Positions 13,084 to 24,100 of a stretch of 64,000 nt of DNA are shown in pieces; position 1 is the first letter of the stretch; each line of letters begins with the position of its first letter. Origin of the DNA: Escallonia rubra (Eukaryota > Streptophyta > Magnoliopsida > Escalloniales > Escalloniaceae); NCBI GenBank assembly GCA_033065855.1, contig JAVXUO010002486.1:310001-374000 (forward strand), read 5' to 3'. Both the position numbers and the translations under genes were made by a program. The notes beneath the pieces were generated by a model, which was not told the origin of the DNA, did no database searches, and saw nothing but the letters and a program-made list of their open reading frames with translations.

Positions 13084-14355
13084 CATAGTAACAAAATTCG
13101 CGTTTTTTTGCCGAAATTCGCGTTAATTTCGCGAAAAATTAAGGAGAAGTTAGAAACGCGATATTATCGCGTACTTCCACTGAGATCGCGAACTGTTGCC
13201 GAAATTCGCGCATATCGCGAATAAAACCCGAAGATCGGCAAATTCGTTTCTCAAAGTGGAAAAGAATCAAATACCTGTGAATAACACAAGTTCGTGATCT
13301 GCGGCGATCGAGAAACAGATAGGCATGATTCAAATTGAGATTCGGCTATTTTGCTACGGAAATGGGGAAAACGGCTAGTTAATGGTATGGAAATCAGGCT
13401 CTTCTTCATCCCTTTCACTATAAATTTGTATACACCAATTCGTTTCTTCTCATGGAATACTGGTACTCTGTCATCAAAGCATCTCAGACCAACTTGTTAT
13501 TGGAGAAACTACAAAGGGTTTACAGGAGAGTCAAGGTATGTTCATATCTACTTTCTTTGATGATAATTGTGATATCATTCCATTTTCTCTCTTTTGTGCA
13601 TAATATGTACACGAACACACACATTTATGCAAACATATGTATGTATTTAGGCAGAAAGAAAAGTAGAAAGAGAAGTGTACTAACTTGGGTAAGTGAAACA
13701 GATGTGCAAATCTTTGATTATATTGTTTGTGTAATGCTAGCAAGTAATGCATGGAAGGTGTTTGACATAATGTCTAAGAGGGAAATTGTTCTAAACTGAA
13801 GTACTGAACTAAGTGCTAATATTACAAACCAGCTTAATTGGAAAAGAACAATAGTCCAGTAATAAAGCAAAATAACTTCATCACCATTGGTGATGAAGTC
13901 CTAAAAGACTAATATTTCAATTATTTGTTATTTCAAATGCCTTAAAAGACTCTTATTTGGTTGAATAAATCTTACATTTGCTTTGTGTATCCACTTTTTA
14001 AGTTCATGACTATTGATGCATGATTTTTTTTCCTGTTTCATTGTTGAACTATAATACATATACAAATGAACCATATCAATGAAAGAGCCCCATGGTCTAA
14101 TATACTAGTTTAAAACTTCAAATAAACATGTTACTCATTGAAATGTTACTTTCTGATAACGTATTCATCTAAATTCACTAGTAACTTTGGCGACTAATTG
14201 CCGAATCAATTGATGAATAAATGCCGAATTATTTCACGAATTTGGTTATTCTACCGCATTTTTTCCGATTTTTTTGAAAAATTCTCCGAATAATTCCCGA
14301 ATCCCGAGATTTTTCCCATGCCGAATTATTTCCGACTTCCGAATTTGTTACTATG
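13084..14355. mobile_element. Non-autonomous hAT-type element with 8-bp TSD
   Basis: The terminal inverted repeats are CATAGTAACAAAATTCG on the left and CGAATTTGTTACTATG on the right. An exact 8-bp direct repeat GACGTGGG flanks the element at 13,076-13,083 and 14,356-14,363, as hAT insertions make. Subterminal regions repeat AATTCGCG (left) and CCGAATTATT-like blocks (right). The interior is AT-rich without a transposase frame. It is nested in the CACTA element. Confidence 0.88.
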
Positions 14356-14390
14356 GACGTGGGTAAGGTTATGAGGGTGGGTTAGCGGTG

Positions 14391-14552
14391 GTGCGGGGTG
14401 GTGGGGTATTTCTGTGTTGTGGGGGTCGTGGAAAGCCTAGGTGGTGGGGTGGTGATGGGTTAGTGTGAGTGGGGGTCATGGAGGGTGCGGGGTGGTGGGG
14501 TATTTTCGTGTTGTGGGGGTCGTGGAAAGCCTAGGTGGTGGGGTGGTGAAAT
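14391..14552. repeat. 94-bp G-rich tandem repeat, about 1.7 copies
   Basis: GTGCGGGGTGGTGGGGTATT starts at 14,391 and again at 14,485. The two units share GTCGTGGAAAGCCTAGG. It lies in the CACTA interior, just right of the nested hAT. Confidence 0.85.
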
Positions 14553-15980
14553 GATCAGCTGTAGTACATGTGGCTATATTCTGGCGAGAAATTTTATATC
14601 CTATGTGGTAGTTAATTTTCTTTTTGCCTTTCTCTAAGAAATGTTAGTTTGTAAGAAGCATGCCTCGCAAAATATCAAACTTTTTTCCTTCATCGATGGA
14701 GATTGTGCATCTTTAGATTGGAGTTTGAAAAAGTTTGGATGTTTTCTCAAAATTTTTATTTATTTATGATGTTTCATCTAATGGGATGTTTGTGTTTTAT
14801 TTACGCTTATAATTTGCGGACGCTTTTGGTTTTCTTCTCTTCACCTTTCCTCCTTTTGCTGAGAACATTTAATTCAGGGTGCATGCTTGTTATGATGCTT
14901 GCATAAGGCTTAGGTTCTTTTGTTGCAGGGCTTGGCTTGATAGGGGAAAACACATTAGTGTGTTTGGAATTCGTTGAAAGTGGGGCTTCAAAACATTTAA
15001 GCGCAATTGAAGGTACTTTTAATTCACTTACTATTTTTTGCATGTACATGAATATCAATTAGAAAATGGATTTTTATGTTTGATGCCTCTTTCAGTTTGA
15101 AACCTGATTTTTGATATTTGATGCCAATTGATTATAGGCTTAGGTTCTTTTGTTTGATGCCACTTTCAGTTAGAAACCTGATTTTATGTGCATACTGTAA
15201 TGTTCTTGCTTAGCATGTCAAATATAAGTTTACACATAAACGTTCCTTAAGTTAATAGAAATGAAAACACTCAAGTTTCTCAAAGTGAATGGCCATAAAA
15301 ACACTTACCAAGAGACCAAGTCTGACCAAGAGACCAAGAAACCAAGAAATGCACAAGTTGATATGCTGAGTTTAGCTAGTATGGTAGGACTTATATAGTT
15401 GGCGCTCATCAACTTTACATGCATGCCACCTTCCATCATGGACCTCTGAATTTCACTCAAAACATTTGATTTCAAAAGGACCATTTCAATTCGAATCCTG
15501 CAGAACAGTTCCAAATTAAGAAAAGAAGAGAACGACTTAAATTGGCGATAATGATTCAGAGGTCCTGCATCAAACCAAAGACAACAATAAAACAAAAAAC
15601 TGCAAAATGAACACTTTAACAGGGCTAATTACAAACTTCAGTTCTGCTATGTGTTTTCATCTAATCATACATTCATCTTGAGCATGAACTAAATGTTAAT
15701 CGTTCATGGGTCAGTATTATAAGGTAAACTCTAGTAAGTTCACAAGGAAAACATAAAAATACTATGCAGACACCTATAGGTTGCTCCACTTCCCCCAAGT
15801 GTAATAGGAATAAGATTTCAACATAGGAGACTTCGAATTCTAAGCTGCTTACAGAAAATAAGACAGTTTATACAAGACTTAAATAACAAAGGAGTTTCCA
15901 AAGTGAATCATACTTGCCTAAATGATTCAGATGACATGACAAAGTTGGCAAGTAGCAGCATATCATCAGGATGAAGGGAT

Positions 15981-16411
15981 CACTACAAGAAACTGTGGCT
16001 ATAGCAGCGGTAAAAAAAGGCTTTAAACCGTAGGGAAAGGCTTAAAAAAAGGCTATGATTTAACTTTAGCCTACGGAATGTACCGTAGGTATAGCTTAAG
16101 GTACCTATAGGGTAAGCATATCCCTACGGTATTGGCCGTAGGCATAGCATTCAAAAATAAAACTTAAGCCTACGGTTATACCGTAGGCTAATCCTACAAA
16201 ACCGTCGCTATAAGTGGGTTAATACGAATTCAGCATAGGTATTATGCCTACGGTATAACCGTAGGCATAACCTTAAATCCCGTAGGCATAGATCTAGGGC
16301 ATCGCCACTTCTCCCTACGGTATTGTACCGTAGGGATAGGCTATGCCTACGGGAAATGGCACCTATACCTACGGTACTGTACCGTAGGCATAAGCCGATT
16401 TTCTTGTAGTG
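15981..16411. mobile_element. CACTA-type MITE, 431 bp
   Basis: It begins CACTACAAGAAA and ends TTTTCTTGTAGTG, a perfect CACTA terminal pair. Between them are about fifteen copies of CCGTAGG or its complement CCTACGG, often paired as short palindromes; such dense subterminal motifs are typical binding-site arrays of CACTA transposases. No coding. The flanking triplets GAT and AAT agree at only two of three positions. It lies in an intron of the second MEB-like copy. Confidence 0.88.
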
Positions 16412-17457
16412 AATGCTTATCATGCTTCAGCATTTTCATTCCCACAGGTAAAAATTGATGTGAGGCAGCGTGGAACAAACTGAATGGTGATTATTTGCTT
16501 ATTGCAGCCGTATGATTTCTTCTCTATGATACTGATTGTTTTCTTGACAATCGTGATGAAATCTAAATGAGAAAGTGGAATGCACTCCTTTATGTTTATT
16601 TTGCCTTCTAAAGTTGGAAACTGGCATGAACTCGTTCTTCTGTTCTTAGATGAGGACTGATGCTGCTTAAATCAGGGTAAGCTTCAGAAGTTGAACATGA
16701 ATTAAGATGGGAACCGTTTTCTTACTGGCATAAAGACGATCATTAATTGTGTGCAAGTTTTGATGTGTTTACCGTGAATATATAGTTGTTATGTGCTCCT
16801 TGGTCCTGGAATAGAAATGTCCAGTTTGGCGTGCAAGTGTGATGCTGTCAGGGCCTCAGTCTTCATTTTGTGGCTGGTATAGAAGTTTTGGTCCTTGTAA
16901 AAGGATATTGTTTATATGATGATTTGTTAAGTTTTGCAGGAAATGGTTTTAATCTGTTCCGAATGTTTGCAAGAAAAAGCTCCACTGCATGCAAGAAGAG
17001 GATATCTAAAGAGCAAGGTCATCTTCATCTCATGCCTAAAGTACTTTTACTCGATTCTTTACTGCTTTTGGTTACATGTTGTCTACGTTCATACACTACA
17101 CATGCATGGAAAAGCAGGTGTAGAATCTTGTCTTGTATGTGCCTAGCCAAGTCATACATAATTGTTCCTTTCACTTGTTATTATATTAACCTTTGTGGTT
17201 CTTAGGTTGCCATAACAAACAGTTGTTAGATGGTGTACAGGAACATTTCTAGTCATCTTACTCCTTTTTGGGTTCGTAATGTATAGTATATATCGTTTCT
17301 CAAACAAGACACGTTTTTCATCATCGTAATATAATTTTGAATAACCTTTTCTTTTTCTAGAGCCCGGACTAAGATATCTCTCTCTCTCCCTCCCTCCCTC
17401 CCCCCGCCCCCCTTTCCTAGACTTTTCACTAATTCCTAAATTCAGCGAGAAAATGCA

Positions 17458-18897
17458 AAGACATTGCCTTTACTCATTGTTTTCACCCTAGTTTGACTTA
17501 TCAAACAAAACTTCGTTGATCTGTAATCACGATTTTAGTTCCATATAGATGTTAGAAGTTTACAGTTTATCCTAAGATTCGGAAGTAGTCAAAGGGTAAA
17601 ATGACCAGGTCCAAGACTTCACCAGAGGGGAATGCCTCCCCTCAAAAGGGCTAGCTAAAGTTACCTACGTATGAACTTATGGCAGGATACTTGGTGCAAT
17701 GTCGGAGAATAAACACTGGAGTGATGCATTATGTTCGGAAAAGAAGGATATTCTTTGTGCTTACATTTCTTGGACTAATAGGTAGACTTCGGATGCATGA
17801 ACCAGTAATCGGGCAGATGTGGTAGAAAACAATGCTGTAAAACCCATTCTTCCCTCGTCCAACTTGAATGAGCGGAATGGTCTAGCAACAAACAATGTGG
17901 GTGTGCCTTCGCGATCATCTAACTGGAATGGACAATATGGTCAAGCCTCAACGTCCTGAAACATTTATTGCTGGCGGGCTTATAACTGGTAAAGTCATTG
18001 GAGAAAACATTTTAGCTTCTTCGGCACAGGGACCTGCAAAACCTGGAAAAGTGATGGCTGCTGGTGACCATCTTTAATACTAGGTCTTTTACAAAGGTTG
18101 AAGTGTGCTTTTTCTCCTGCAAAACTAGCTAGCAAGTCTAGCAGTGCCTTGTTTACACGTACAATAATAAGACAGTAATCGTCTTTAATCACAATCACCA
18201 TGAGGTGATGATGAACTCCCTTCATTTCTATGCTATTCTGCTTTATATCAAATAAAAAAAAAAAAGGGGTTGTTCTTTTTCCCTTTTTGGACTGATATCC
18301 TAGATTTAATGTCACCTACGAACTTACATAGACCAAGCACGCATTTGCTTGTGTATGAAACATTTAGATTCAGGTTTTCTAGTCAAGTTGACAAAAAAGT
18401 TTGCTCTCTTACTATTTGTTGTTGAAGAATGAAGTTGTATTTGTCTTGATCGATTGTGATGTGTCTCTTTGATACTATATAAGAAAGGATTCCTGAGGAA
18501 CTGATCATCTAGTTTTGTGTATCTGGTACATAAATTTATTTGCAATATTTTTTTACTACATTTCACATTTTGCGCAATTTATTGGTGCAGACCATTCTGA
18601 CTGCCAATCAGTTGAACTCTGCAAGCTCTTTGACTGAAATTCCACCAAATCACGAGAATGGTTATTCAGAATAAGTTTCCTGGAAAGACTACAACTAGTA
18701 TAGGAGAACCTTTAGAAGAAGCTGATACTACATATTCGCAAGACGGATTGAAGCTTTTTATTCCCTCAAATGCGGGAACTTCTTTTATTGAGAATTTGCA
18801 GACAGGCCAAAAACTTAATGTGGCAATACAAAAGAATGGTGTAGGTATATGTTTGACTTTGTCTAATTTGCCAACGTTATTAGTCTTTAGTAGGTAA
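17458..18897 (+). pseudogene. MEB-like second copy, middle exons (decayed)
   Basis: This stretch is a close copy of 66-1,515 in the first gene, introns included. The exon matching 158-713 has early stops and small shifts; the exon matching 1204-1467 (about 18,594-18,845) begins with a lost-codon shift but then reads SIGEPLEEADTTYSQDGLKL and onward as in the first copy. Homology stops near 18,900, where an LTR-like sequence begins. The intron match shows the two arose by genomic tandem duplication, not through mRNA. Confidence 0.85.
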
Positions 18898-18905
18898 CCA
18901 TGTGA

Positions 18906-19643
18906 TGCCAGGAAAGTGGGTTTGCAGTCGACGTGGAGATGCCACAAGGAATGTAGTCTGAGTCACATGTCAAATATGTTGACATGGGACACAACAAGGA
19001 TGGAGTAAGAACACAGACCAAGGGCTTTCCAGACAGAGCCTGAGGAGTGGTAGTTTGATAGTGATGCGAGGGCGATGGCGCATGGTGAATACACGACGAC
19101 AGTCACAGTCTAATGCTTAGGTCTAGAGTCGAGGTCCCATATGTTTCTCTCTCTAGATTTCTAGAGTAAGAAAGTGAATGTGAGAATGAAAGTCTAAAGT
19201 CCTGAAAATGAATTCTCAAGTCCTTATTTATAAGGTAAAAGATGATGTCATCAACTGACACGTGGCGGTCCCTGGGAGTGACACGTCACTGAGGGGGGCC
19301 ACAGGTGCCGATGCTCCATGGACTGTCAGATTGCATATTCACCCGGCTTACTCCTCAGAGCGCCGCTCTATCTGTCTAGAAAGACTGGCTCACACAGCGC
19401 CGGTGTGGCCAAAGAGTCTCCTTGATCTAGCTATCAATCCAAAGCCCTTCCAACGTCCTAATGCGCTTTAAGAGACGCTGAGAACCTGACAGCAGTGGGG
19501 AAGGCCCAATGCGCAACTGCCAGGCGTACTAAGCGTGATGCCCTCCAGAGACCTGCTCCCGTCTTGGAGTGATTCGGGGGTTATAGTCCCTAGGGGTGCC
19601 GATAAAAAGCCCTCAGCGCCGGAGCACATAGACTAGTTATGCA
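18906..19643 (-). mobile_element. Possible solo LTR
   Basis: About 740 bp bounded by TG...CA on both strands. On the minus strand a TTATAAATAAGG TATA-like site lies mid-way. It sits exactly where homology between the two MEB-like copies ends. No clear target duplication and no internal region were seen; the family is not assigned. Confidence 0.35.
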
Positions 19644-19654
19644 GTTTGGAGATT

Positions 19655-20505
19655 AAGGGTGTGTTTGATAACGCAATTAAGCACTTAAAACTTAAAATTT
19701 TCAATGATTTTCAATTAAGTGCGTTTGATAACGCTAAATCTTGTATCACTTAAAAAATTAAGTCCTACAAAAAATAGACTAAAATTTTAAGTCAGGTGGA
19801 CTTACTTAATGCTGATCACTTAATTTTAAGTGAGATGGTTAAAAAAGTTATTTAACATATTTTTACATAAAAAAAATAATTACCACCATGATGCCGCCTC
19901 AATTAATTTGCTGACAATACCGTCTCCACCACAACCATTATTTCATTTTGCTACCACCACCATAATTACCATAACATAGTCACTATCACCACCACCACCG
20001 ACACCACTACAAGGACACCGCCACCTCCACCACCCACACCGTCGTTGTTGTCACTACGTCTGTTTTCGCCAAAATCATCTAAAGATCCACCACACTACAA
20101 CCACTGACCGCCATGTCGCCGCCTTTTGCTATCATCACAATTACCAACACCACGTCTTCATGCTCAATTACCGCCACCATAGACAGTTTTTTGTCTCCAC
20201 CGCCACCACCACTCCATCGTCATTGCCAGCACCACCACCATCAACACGATTTTAGCCCCCCCCCCCCCCCCCCCACACACACACAACCCAAAAACAAAAG
20301 TGGCAAAGTACTTAAACAAATGAATAATTTTGGTAAAATGGATAAATTTGTAAATAAACAATTTTCAGTTATCTGCTTTTGATTTACCAAACATGTTAAC
20401 TTATTTTTCAGTAAAAATTCAGTTGCTTAAAGTTTTCAGTTTTACAAATTCAGTGCTTAACTTTTTCAGCACTTAAATTTCAGTTTTATCAAACAGCCCC
20501 TAAGT
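19655..20505. mobile_element. hAT-like MITE with C-rich core
   Basis: The ends AGGGTGTGTTTGATAACG and CAGTTTTATCAAACAGCCCCT are inverted repeats, with more inverted similarity inward (AGCACTTAAAACTT against TTCAGCACTTAAATTT). The core (19,880-20,280) is CCA-rich, with a poly-C run near 20,258. No coding beyond low-complexity frames. The target duplication is unclear. Confidence 0.55.
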
Positions 20506-20915
20506 CAGATTAGTATTTAGAATAGAAGTTGTTTTAGGTGGCTCGTCAGTTTAGCTTAGGATAAGACTTTAAGTTTGAATTTCATACTTTATCTTCTTAT
20601 CACATGTACAACTCTATAAAAGGCACAACTCACAGCCAACAAATTAAATGGTGTGAGAGTTTTTCCCAGCCATTTCATTATCCTATGTTCTAAGTTGGTA
20701 TCAGAGCTCTGGTTTAGTAATGTCCTGGGTTCGATTCTTCCCGCTTGCATATCTAGTCCCCCTTTATCATAGTGCTATTTGCATTCAGTTTATTTCTGAC
20801 TTGATTTTTCTCTCCACGTGCAATTGGGGGCTTGCACGTGAGGGGAAATGTTAAGCATGATAACATTGTTGGGCTCATTCTCTAACAGTTTAAGCTTTTA
20901 GAGTAAATGGTAACT
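20505..20915 (+). mobile_element. TRIM-like LTR-element relic with primer-binding site
   Basis: TGGTATCAGAGCT near 20,696 is the usual primer site complementary to initiator tRNA-Met. Upstream lies a CTATAAAAGGC promoter-like site. Downstream come a short non-coding internal part, a purine tract (GTGAGGGGAAA) and an LTR-start-like TGTTAAGCATGATAAC. It is too short to carry gag-pol and is broken. A related piece lies at 10,590-10,860. Confidence 0.55.
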
Positions 20916-20924
20916 TAACACCTA

Positions 20925-21350
20925 TCAAGAAGTTGTTGGAGAAGCTCGGTTTGTTCAAGTCAAGCTTAGGTGTCGCCCTGCCCCAACCAATGCAGCCTGC
21001 AGCATGGGCGTCCTATCGACGGTAAAGTTAGCCATCGGACAAAGAGAGGGTATCAATGGCGCGATGCTGGAAGTGGATGGACATATACATACCAGGGCGA
21101 AGCACTAATGGTTATCATGCAGATTAGCTCGTTTGCTTTTCCATTTTTTTCACTTTCTCCTTTACCTAAGTATCATTCCATCACTGCGAACTTCTTAGAA
21201 GCTGGTGCGAGGGAAACCAGCAATTTTTTAGGCAATAACGTGCGTTATCGTACTTAAGGAAAGTGGTGCAATTCAGCCTACGTGCATGGAAACAGTTTTG
21301 TCAAACAATGTTTTCCCTTGGAAGCAAATAATAGGAGGATAAATATGCAT
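20925..21350 (+). pseudogene. MEB-like second copy, 3' end of last exon and 3' UTR
   Basis: About 20,928-21,350 copies 4,405-4,670 of the first gene, from the codons for KKLLEKLGLF through the stop region and into the 3' UTR with AATAGGAGGATAAAT. The stop codon position reads CGA and a roughly 160-bp insert interrupts the UTR near 21,092. The exons that should lie between here and 18,900 are missing, replaced by transposon sequence. Confidence 0.85.
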
Positions 21351-21588
21351 TTGGCACTCCTACCACCAAAGCGGATTAGTTTAGACGAATTAACCTATTT
21401 GATAGTAGTCATTTTTTTTTACATGTTTGGGCATGTTCATTGACTATTGAGTCTCTCAGATATACATGATCACAAGTTTTCTGGAACCTACCTATTGAAA
21501 TTACGGTATAGTTCACTGGTATATGTCGGCGGTGAAATCATAAGTACAGTAACAAATAAATAGCAACTAAGCTTGGATTAAATTTAAG

Positions 21589-22367
21589 GTTAATTACATG
21601 CGACACTCCTGGGGTCTCTTTTTATTACACACGGGTACTTCTAATTATTGAAATTATACTAAGCTACGTTTTTTTTTTCAACTCACAAAATTTAGAGAAT
21701 TAGTAGAAAGAAAGTGATACCCCTCACAGCAACATGAAATTACCCAACCGACCACATCCCAGAACTGCTTAGACCAGTTCATCACCATCACACCGGCCAC
21801 AACTCCCTCCCGTCGTGACTTGAGGATGCCTGCATCTAGAATGACTCAACCACACATGCATCCCTGCCACAATCGCCACACCATCATATCAGCTTTGCCA
21901 AGGAAGATGGGCCCACACATGCACACACGGACGACCACCATAATATTTCTTTGGAAACACCATTCCGCTACCAAATCCATTCAATGCCCAGCTAGCCACT
22001 GCCGAACCACTGCCTATCTGTCTCACACGTGCGCGTGCGCCCGCGTACACACATAGATCTTGGCTCTCTTGCACCCCCCCCCAATTCTTTGTGACGACGG
22101 TTGTGTACGTGCGTGTGTTTTTTTTTATGGCACAAAGGTTCGATGGTGGCTGGTGCGAAATGGATTAGGGTGGTTGCCACTGGTTCGATGAGCAAATACT
22201 GATGTTGGTGGCCCAACATGCGCGGCTCCCTTCTGCCATGGCTTGACACCGCCATGGCTCCAAAAACATTCATCACTACCAACTACATGTAGTGATGGAC
22301 CCTCCATGGTCCAGGTCTCATTTAAGTAGATTGCTGGAGGTTATGGGTGTGGGGTGAGTGGCTGACG

Positions 22368-22405
<38 letters not shown>

Positions 22406-22939
22406 GGTGGTGGTCCTCAACGTGGGCAGATCTGATGGTTGGGTGTGTGTGTGCATGTGATGGACAATGTGTGTGTGCGTCGCCGGTGGTGGTTGCGGAC
22501 GTGTGTGTGTGTGTGAGGGGGTGTGCGATGGGCATTGTGTGTGGGCGCCTTCGTGTGTGTGCGCGCGCGCGTCTATGTGTGTGCATGATGGGCAGCGATG
22601 GGGAATGGAATGGGTTTTTTGGTATCTGGTGTTTGGATAGGTGGAGAGAGATTGGGGTGGTGGCCTATTGTGTGCGTGTGTGTGTGCGGTGGTCGCTGGG
22701 CGTCAGCGTCGATGGCTGGTATGGAAAGAAAAAAAAAAAAAAAGGAAGACTTTAGGCCAATTTCAATAGATCACAATAAATCGTAGGGTGACTAAACTTT
22801 TCCTCACAGTTCCTTAACGGAAGTAGGCGCTGTATAAGTCTATTTACAAAATACAAGGGCAGAGTGAAATTCCAATAATTAAGCATAGCGTCCTGTAATT
22901 TCGGTCAAACTTCAAGAGTGTCGAGTGTAAGTAACCCTC
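21589..22939. mobile_element. TIR element (MULE-like) with near-exact 9-bp TSD
   Basis: The left end GTTAATTACATGCGACACTC is mirrored imperfectly by GAGTGTCGAGTGTAAGTAAC on the right, and both arms continue through TAATTATTGAAATT-like sequence. Flanks AAATTTAAG (21,580-21,588) and AAATTTAAA (22,940-22,948) agree at 8 of 9 bases. The interior is CA-rich on the left and GT-rich on the right with a GA run at 22,370-22,402. No transposase was seen, and the GT-rich frames there are compositional. Confidence 0.65.
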
Positions 22940-22949
22940 AAATTTAAAT

Positions 22950-24095
22950 GCTTTAATTGTGCATACTTAGATACCGTTCATTTCGGTCCAGAACGGTTTC
23001 AAAAAAGCAAAATCGAGCTGACCAAACCAAACATTTAGTTTTGGAAGAAGAAAAAACAGACAGATTGATACTTTTAAATCAGCTCGTGACCGACCGAATT
23101 AGTCGGTTCAAATTCACCGATTGGATCGATTAAATGATTCAAAGGCTCACTCCTCATGTCCTAAAAAAAAGCTACAGTAATAATGAACATCACCACTGGG
23201 TTACTGACTCTTGCCGCATTAACTTTCAGCTCACCCCACTATGTAAGTGAGGAGCTACTAAATTTGTTAGGCTACTATCCATTTAGCATATCATAGTTTT
23301 CATTCCATCTCTACATACAAGCCAAGTAATGTTGCCAGTCAGCTCTTCCGGATATTGACCACAATTATAACTAGAAGGCCCTCCGTGTCCAGAGAAATTG
23401 GTAGGGCATAGAGGGCTTGCTCAACCTTCTAGTCGACCGCTATCCGCCAAACTAAAACATCTCTACCTTAATTAGCCGTTTTGAACAGTTCCATCCAAGA
23501 AAACAGAAGACTTTTAGGTGCCTTTGGTGCTTCCAACTTGCAACATTTGTACACTCTTTCTGATATTAATGCAGTGCAGCTCTATCGTCATTATCTGATA
23601 CTAATGCAGTTCTATCGTTATCCGAAAGAGAAAAAAAGAAATAGAGAGCCAATCTAAGTCAATTAGCGTACAGTAAGTAGCGATAGCGATGTTGCGCTGT
23701 GTGTTGCGTGCCAAGGCAACTATCACTTTCGGTCTTCAGTTTGGAACGGAATCCGCTAATTAAGCTGGGTAAACAGTCATTCATACTTCATTCAGACTTG
23801 GAACAAATTCATACATCCTCAAGCAAAAACCTCTTTCTAGACAAAAATGACAACGCGAATCAAATTTTTTTAACACAAACAGATGTAAGATGTATTATGC
23901 GGTAACATGTAAGAAGTACTATTTGGTCATAACAACTATGACAAACTGATATAAAAGCTCCTCCTTGTGCATCCAAGGCCACTCTCATAAATAGCATAGA
24001 CAGCCTACCGGGTGTCGCTGAGTCAAAGAACGGGCTACGAAGGACATGGTCCCATTGTCACATCCCCAACTCAACTGAACTTCACTTTGGCTTTT
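22950..24095. other. Intergenic stretch and 3' UTR of the TMPIT-like gene
   Basis: Only short frames without splice support. The right end (about 23,940-24,100) is probably the 3' UTR of the minus-strand gene that stops at 24,101. Confidence 0.5.
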
Positions 24096-24100
24096 CCCAG

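Larger units (their letters stand above)
11618..14552. mobile_element. CACTA (En/Spm-type) element, left end clear, right end unresolved
   Basis: CACTACAAGAAAA at 11,618 is a classic CACTA terminus, followed by subterminal inverted motifs (GCCTACGGCTC...GGAGCCGTAG). It interrupts an exon of the second MEB-like copy. Inside are GT-rich repeats (12,420-12,900), a nested hAT (13,084-14,355) and a 94-bp G-rich tandem repeat from 14,391. No canonical CTTGTAGTG end was found near 14,550; host-like sequence seems to resume at GATCAG (14,553). No transposase was recognised. Confidence 0.6.
9689..17017 (+). pseudogene. MEB-like second copy, 5' exons
   Basis: Exon 1 (9689-10010) starts MEVAEQRREQEWEEELEE, is acidic, and ends before GT in phase 1. 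A second piece starts at 11,573 (NDFDRDSDPDDVF) and is cut by a CACTA element at 11,618. Exons at 14,929-15,012 (GLIGENTLVCLEFVESG) and 16,940-17,017 (GNGFNLFRMFARKSS) have good splice borders. All introns are in phase 1, as in the 158-3209 exons of the first copy, so these are likely the N-terminal exons of the same family; the first copy's equivalents would lie left of the window. The downstream part is damaged, so I call the whole copy a pseudogene, though the 5' exons are open and might still be transcribed. Assigning these exons to MEB-like rests on phase and position more than on residue motifs. Confidence 0.55.

Noticed and set aside
20696-20750. tRNA-like string TGGTATCAGAGCT...GGTTCGATTC
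   Set aside because: The first part is a primer site for LTR elements, and the B-box-like block alone gives no cloverleaf; it is not a tRNA gene or clear SINE.
22435-22755. 106-residue cysteine/valine-rich frame
   Set aside because: It translates GT-rich microsatellite-like DNA in the right arm of a TIR element.
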